Assembly: GCA_016202795.1 (NCBI GenBank)
Contig: JACQNY010000001.1
Location: forward strand, 1-9,111
Direction of reading: 5' to 3'
From: Candidatus Aenigmatarchaeota archaeon
GTDB lineage: Archaea > Aenigmatarchaeota > Aenigmatarchaeia > JACPZZ01
DNA length: 9,111 nt
A model generated the notes under the pieces. The model was not told the DNA's origin. It made no database searches and saw only the letters and a list, made by a program, of their open reading frames with translations. Below are positions 5,587 through 9,111 of this stretch, piece after piece; position 1 is the stretch's first letter; each line of letters opens with the position of its first letter. A program made the position numbers and the translations under genes.

Positions 5587-6315
5587 ATGCAAGAAGATTT
5601 GTTGATACCGCGTGCCGATTACCTATCCGCAGGCGTACATATCGGAATGCGACAGCGGACAGAGGACATGCGGGAGTTCATATTTAAAATAAGGTCTGAC
5701 GGCATGTCCGTTTTGGACATTAAGAAATTGGACGAAAGGATACGCATTGCTTCGAAGTTCCTTGCATCAAAAAATAACATCCTGGTAGTATCAAGGCGCG
5801 GCGTTGGCGGAAAAGCCGCGGAAAAGTTTGCTGAGCTCGTAGGCGGGCGTGCGATAACAGGGCGTTTTTACCCGGGCACACTAACAAACCCGGCTTACGA
5901 GGGATTTTTCCAGCCTGGGGTTGTTTTGGTCATGGATCCTTTGGTCGATGCGCAGGCTGTTACCGAAGCTGTCGATGAAAGAATACCTGTAATTGCCTTA
6001 TGCGACACGTTTAATGAAACGAGAAATCTTGACCTTGTACTTCCAACTAATAACAAAGGTAAAAGAGCGATTGCGCTGATATTCTGGCTTCTTACAAGGG
6101 AGACGATGAAGGCCAAGGACCTGATAAAATCGGACGGGGAATACGCCTCGATGATAGTGGAAAAGGTTAAAACGGAAACACCCGGGCTTAAGCCTGACGC
6201 TGTAATAGACGGCGTGAGTTATTTTGAGGGCGTTGAAAGTTACGAAGACAAGGCCCAAGAGGAACGAAAAAATGAGCGCAAGGAAAAGCCGAAAAGAAAA
6301 CAAACAAGGCGCTGA
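5587..6315 (+). CDS. rps2: Small ribosomal subunit protein S2 (uS2), archaeal type
   Basis: Ribosomal protein of the small-subunit body. The archaeal/eukaryal form is recognised from AGVHIG (15-20), the DGMSVLDIKKLDERI segment (38-52), GRFYPGTLTNP (92-102), IPVIALCDT (133-141) and LPTNNKGKRAIALI (152-165). It is 242 residues long; the conserved fold ends near 175, followed by an extra tail whose last 25 residues are almost all Lys, Arg, Glu and Gln. ATG at 5587 is chosen: an ATG at 5583 is out of frame, and 5587 lies about 25 bp from a TATA element with no Shine-Dalgarno, consistent with a leaderless mRNA. In many archaea rps2 directly follows enolase; here three minus-strand genes separate them, so it needs its own promoter. 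Confidence 0.95.
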   Translation: MQEDLLIPRADYLSAGVHIGMRQRTEDMREFIFKIRSDGMSVLDIKKLDERIRIASKFLASKNNILVVSRRGVGGKAAEKFAELVGGRAITGRFYPGTLTNPAYEGFFQPGVVLVMDPLVDAQAVTEAVDERIPVIALCDTFNETRNLDLVLPTNNKGKRAIALIFWLLTRETMKAKDLIKSDGEYASMIVEKVKTETPGLKPDAVIDGVSYFEGVESYEDKAQEERKNERKEKPKRKQTRR

Positions 6316-6320
6316 AGAAG

Positions 6321-6327
6321 TATATTA
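6321..6327 (+). promoter_or_regulatory. TATA box for gltX
   Basis: TATATTA starts 5 nt after the rps2 stop and is centred 27 bp ahead of the gltX ATG (6351), preceded by a purine-rich GAAGAAG that could serve as BRE. No ribosome binding site follows, so the mRNA is probably leaderless. Confidence 0.5.
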
Positions 6328-6350
6328 TTCTAGAGTTTCATTTCTTGGTT

Positions 6351-8069
6351 ATGGATAAGAATGTTCTGAGAGAGTTAGCCAGGAAATACGCATTGCAGAA
6401 CGCTGTGTTTTTCGGCGGGCGCGCTAATGCGGGCGCGGTAATAGGAAAAATAATCGCCGAGAACCCGGGCGCAAAAAGCTCCATAACAGAGATACAACTG
6501 GTAGCAAGGGAAGAAACGGAAAAAATAAACAAACTTTCCTCCGAAGAACAACGAAAAACGCTTTCTTTAATCGATCCTTCGATGCTCGAGAAAAAAGAAA
6601 AGGAACAGAGGAAAGGTTTGCCGGAATTGGTTAACGCTGTGCGCGGTTCGGTTGTGACACGCTTTCCGCCGGAGCCTAATGGATATCCGCATTTGGGCCA
6701 TGGCAAAGCAGCGATAATCGACGAAGGTTACGCGAGAATGTACGATGGTAAATTTATCCTGCGTTTCGATGACACAAACCCTGTTAAAGAGCGCGAAGAA
6801 TATTACGAAGCGATCCAAAACGGATTGGAGTGGCTAGGAATAAAACCTGACAAAATAAAAAACACGTCCGACGACATGGAGAAGATTTACAGATACGCGG
6901 AGAAATTGATCGACGACGACAACGTCTATGTTTGCTTTTGCAAAATCGAGGAGATGAGGAAAAACCGCGCTGAAGGGCGCGAATGCGATTGCCGCTCAGC
7001 GGACGCGAAAAAAACCAGGGAAAAATGGAAGCTTATGTTTTCCAGATTCGTTCCTAACGAGGCTGTCCTAAGGTTAAAAACAAACATGCAGAACGTCAAC
7101 ACGGCTGTTCGTGATCCGACATTATTTAGAATTATCGAAGGCTCACATCCAATTCAAGGTAAAAAGTATCGTGTCTGGCCTACATACGACTTTTCAGTTT
7201 CAATAGAAGATCATATAGACGGCGTGACGCATTCGATGCGAACAAAAGAATACGAATTACGTGATGAGTTATATTTCCTTTTGATCAAATTACTGGATCT
7301 TAACAAACCAGAGCTTATAGAATTTTCACGCCTTGAAATGGAGAACGCGCCGCTTTCGAAAAGAAAAATAAATCCGCTGATAGAGCAGAAACTCGTTTCG
7401 GGTTGGGACGATCCGCGCTTACCGACGTTAGCCGGTCTGCGAAGGCGTGGGATATTGCCCGAGGCGATAAAGGAATTTATCCTCGGACTGGGCGTTGCTA
7501 AATCCGAGGCTGTTGTCCAGATTGAAGCGCTTGAAAGCGTTAACAGGAAGATAATCGACCCGATTGCAAACAGGTATTATTTTGTCGTTGACCCGATTCG
7601 TGTTGAGATAAAAGGCGCGCCTGATAAAATAACCACGGACGCCTTGTTGCATCCTGATAAAAAGAAGATTAAAAAATACGAATTGGACGGAAATAACTTA
7701 TACGTTTACATAGCCGCGGAAGACGCGAAAACTTTGCGCAAAGACGATAATGTGCGATTAATGCATTTGTTCAATATCAAAATAACGAAAATCGGAGAGA
7801 AATACATTGAAGCGGACTATGCCGGAAATGACAAAACGGCGAAAAAATTGCACTGGGTTCCGGCCAATTCGACGAGAGCGAAACTACACGTTTTCGGGCC
7901 TTTATTTTTGGACGAAGAGTTCAACAAGAACAGCTTAACAGTCAAAGAAGGCTTTGTTGAACCTTACGCCGCGGATATTAAAGAAGGCGAGCGCGTGCAG
8001 TTCGAACGTATGGGTTACGCCATACTGGAAGACAAAAAAACGATGAAGTTCAATATGATACATAGATGA
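6351..8069 (+). CDS. gltX: Glutamyl-tRNA synthetase, archaeal/eukaryal type
   Basis: Class Ib synthetase that charges tRNA with glutamate in the cytoplasm; in archaea it commonly also mischarges tRNA-Gln for amidation by GatDE. From ATG 6351 the protein has 572 residues, a normal length. An archaeal N-terminal helical domain (LARKYALQNAVFFGG, then GKIIAENP) leads into the catalytic domain with the HIGH motif as HLGH (114-117, in FPPEPNGYPHLGHGK), RFDDTNP (138-144) and KMSKS as SKRK (336-339). C195, C197, C212 and C214 form a likely zinc site. HSMRTKEY places an Arg (297) where glutaminyl-tRNA synthetases have Cys, so glutamate is the expected substrate despite the GlnRS-like HIGH region. Beta-barrel anticodon-binding domains fill the C-terminal third (LHWVPANST near 504-512). 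ATG 6351 is preferred to TTG 6345 because of the TATA spacing. It ends 3 nt from the convergent protease gene. Confidence 0.95.
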   Translation: MDKNVLRELARKYALQNAVFFGGRANAGAVIGKIIAENPGAKSSITEIQLVAREETEKINKLSSEEQRKTLSLIDPSMLEKKEKEQRKGLPELVNAVRGSVVTRFPPEPNGYPHLGHGKAAIIDEGYARMYDGKFILRFDDTNPVKEREEYYEAIQNGLEWLGIKPDKIKNTSDDMEKIYRYAEKLIDDDNVYVCFCKIEEMRKNRAEGRECDCRSADAKKTREKWKLMFSRFVPNEAVLRLKTNMQNVNTAVRDPTLFRIIEGSHPIQGKKYRVWPTYDFSVSIEDHIDGVTHSMRTKEYELRDELYFLLIKLLDLNKPELIEFSRLEMENAPLSKRKINPLIEQKLVSGWDDPRLPTLAGLRRRGILPEAIKEFILGLGVAKSEAVVQIEALESVNRKIIDPIANRYYFVVDPIRVEIKGAPDKITTDALLHPDKKKIKKYELDGNNLYVYIAAEDAKTLRKDDNVRLMHLFNIKITKIGEKYIEADYAGNDKTAKKLHWVPANSTRAKLHVFGPLFLDEEFNKNSLTVKEGFVEPYAADIKEGERVQFERMGYAILEDKKTMKFNMIHR

Positions 8070-8072
8070 TAT

Positions 8073-9111
8073 TCATCTGTAAGAAGCCGGAGTTAATTCC
8101 AGCATGTCGGTGTCGAATTCTGCGGTAACGCGAACCACTTGTCTGCTCTTCGGTTTGAAAAACGCTTCCGGTATTCCCACACCACCTAATTCGCTTGTCA
8201 GGTTGCGGCCGTGATTGTATTCGACACCGTTTGTAATTATCGTTAAATTAACCGGTACATTTGGCAGCACTCTTTCACGTGCGCCTATAATAGCGTAAGT
8301 TACAACAACAAATCCCGGCTGGGTTTCAACTATGCCGGGCGCTGTCATCACATAATTTCCGTCCGCAGGCGGACCCAATATTTTGTGTCTTTCTGCCATA
8401 TCGGCAAAATTTCCCCTAAACGATCTTGTCGAAAGCTCGAACGGCGAAAAGCCTTTCATTTCACCTGGACTCACGAAGTTGTCGTATATTTCCTTTTTGA
8501 ATTTGGCAAAAAATTCATTGTCCTCTTCATGCACAGCAGACCATGCATCCGCTGTCAGGACCATCCTGATTCTTTGAAGGTTTGGGTTTGCGTCCCAAGG
8601 CGCATAGGTCGCGACTTTGCTTTTGTTGAACAGCGAAGGATCAACTATCGTCTGTGCTCTTTTACGCATTGAAGCCCTATAATCTTCGCCTAATCTCATA
8701 CCTATCGCATGTGAGGCAGCTATAGCAAAGCCCTCGTGATACAGGTCGGCGCCAAGCTCCTGCGAGCCCCAGAAAACGTGGCCAAGCTCGTGGATAGCGG
8801 TTTCGTGATCTGTGCCTGTCAATTCGATTCTCTGAAAGTCTCCCAATTCTGTTGTGTTAACTCTTCGTCCAAATGTATATTTTTCGAGTTTCCTTTTTGA
8901 GATATCCACAGCTACGCCTTTTCTGTTTAGCCTATCTACAGGCTCGTCGCCGAAAAAATCCGCAAGTATGGGGTAGGCTTTTTCGTAAAGACTGTGAAGT
9001 TCTTCTTTTTCTTGATAATCCCAAGTATTATCAAAACTAAAATTAGTGGTGCCTAGCGAAAATTCGTCTGAGCGATCCCCGACTGGTGTTCTGAGGATTT
9101 TAGGGGTACAG
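8073..9111 (-). CDS. Gluzincin-like zinc metalloprotease (5' partial)
   Basis: The frame is open from TGA at 8073-8075 to the right edge, giving 345 visible residues; the GTG at 8909 is internal, since the 67 residues before it (for example DYQEKEELHSLYEKAYPIL) read as continuous protein. The active site is HELGH (visible residues 107-111) followed 14 residues later by E126 in LYHEGFA, resembling the HExxH plus downstream EGFA arrangement of MA-clan gluzincins such as family M1, with a shorter spacer. H107 and H111 should bind zinc, E108 is catalytic and E126 is the likely third ligand. The last 110 residues (from ILGPPADGNYVM) look like a beta-sandwich, possibly a substrate- or surface-binding domain. 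The N-terminus lies outside the window, so secretion cannot be judged. The peptidase family is uncertain and the substrate unknown. Convergent with gltX, 3-nt gap. Confidence 0.82.
   Translation of the reverse strand, partial: CTPKILRTPVGDRSDEFSLGTTNFSFDNTWDYQEKEELHSLYEKAYPILADFFGDEPVDRLNRKGVAVDISKRKLEKYTFGRRVNTTELGDFQRIELTGTDHETAIHELGHVFWGSQELGADLYHEGFAIAASHAIGMRLGEDYRASMRKRAQTIVDPSLFNKSKVATYAPWDANPNLQRIRMVLTADAWSAVHEEDNEFFAKFKKEIYDNFVSPGEMKGFSPFELSTRSFRGNFADMAERHKILGPPADGNYVMTAPGIVETQPGFVVVTYAIIGARERVLPNVPVNLTIITNGVEYNHGRNLTSELGGVGIPEAFFKPKSRQVVRVTAEFDTDMLELTPASYR

Noticed and set aside
6345..6350. TTG 6345 as the gltX start
   Set aside because: It adds only two residues, and ATG 6351 fits the TATA spacing better.
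6351..8069. Glutaminyl-tRNA synthetase, because of the FPPEPNGY and FDDTNP motifs
   Set aside because: These motifs also occur in archaeal/eukaryal glutamyl enzymes, the N-terminal domain is archaeal GltX-like, and Arg 297 sits where GlnRS has Cys.
8073..8909. Metalloprotease as a complete 278-residue gene from GTG 8909
   Set aside because: The frame continues without a stop to the right edge and the upstream translation looks like protein, so the gene is partial.

Overview
This is an archaeal chromosome segment of moderate GC content. It carries two conserved archaeal information-processing neighbourhoods on the + strand, interrupted by minus-strand accessory genes. The archaeal assignment rests on translation factor aIF2-alpha, Nop10, a PAC2-type proteasome assembly chaperone, RNA polymerase subunit K, archaeal-type ribosomal protein S2 and archaeal/eukaryal-type glutamyl-tRNA synthetase. 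TATA-like boxes sit 25-28 bp ahead of several start codons. The very compact layout, the divergent 390-residue enolase and the small zinc-finger membrane protein suggest an uncultivated, possibly DPANN-like lineage. That placement is inference, and I cannot name the phylum.

Layout, left to right. The 3' part of aIF2-alpha (2-763) is followed by nop10 (775-933), which has no canonical start codon and probably begins at ATA. A convergent minus-strand gene of unknown function (909-1478) overlaps the end of nop10 by 25 nt and separates it from the PAC2 chaperone gene (1543-2334). Then come rpoK (2400-2600) and a divergent enolase (2633-3805).

A three-gene minus-strand block (5525 down to 3820) is inserted between enolase and rps2. 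It encodes two exported or membrane-anchored Cys-rich proteins that share a domain (TLTxEQQxI followed by PCC and further Cys/His residues), and then a 65-residue C2H2 zinc-finger protein with a C-terminal membrane helix. The + strand resumes with rps2 (5587-6315) and gltX (6351-8069). The window closes with a convergent minus-strand gluzincin-like metalloprotease gene (8073 to beyond 9111), truncated at its 5' end by the window edge.

How the genes fit together. The + strand genes are housekeeping: translation initiation, rRNA pseudouridylation, proteasome assembly, transcription, lower glycolysis, the small ribosomal subunit and tRNA charging. The minus-strand genes look accessory, and three are predicted to act at or outside the membrane. 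The strongest candidate for an undescribed system is the tandem Cys-rich pair with its membrane zinc-finger companion. There are no tRNA or rRNA genes, CRISPR arrays, insertion sequences or long repeats that I can see, and no gene-free stretch longer than about 70 bp.
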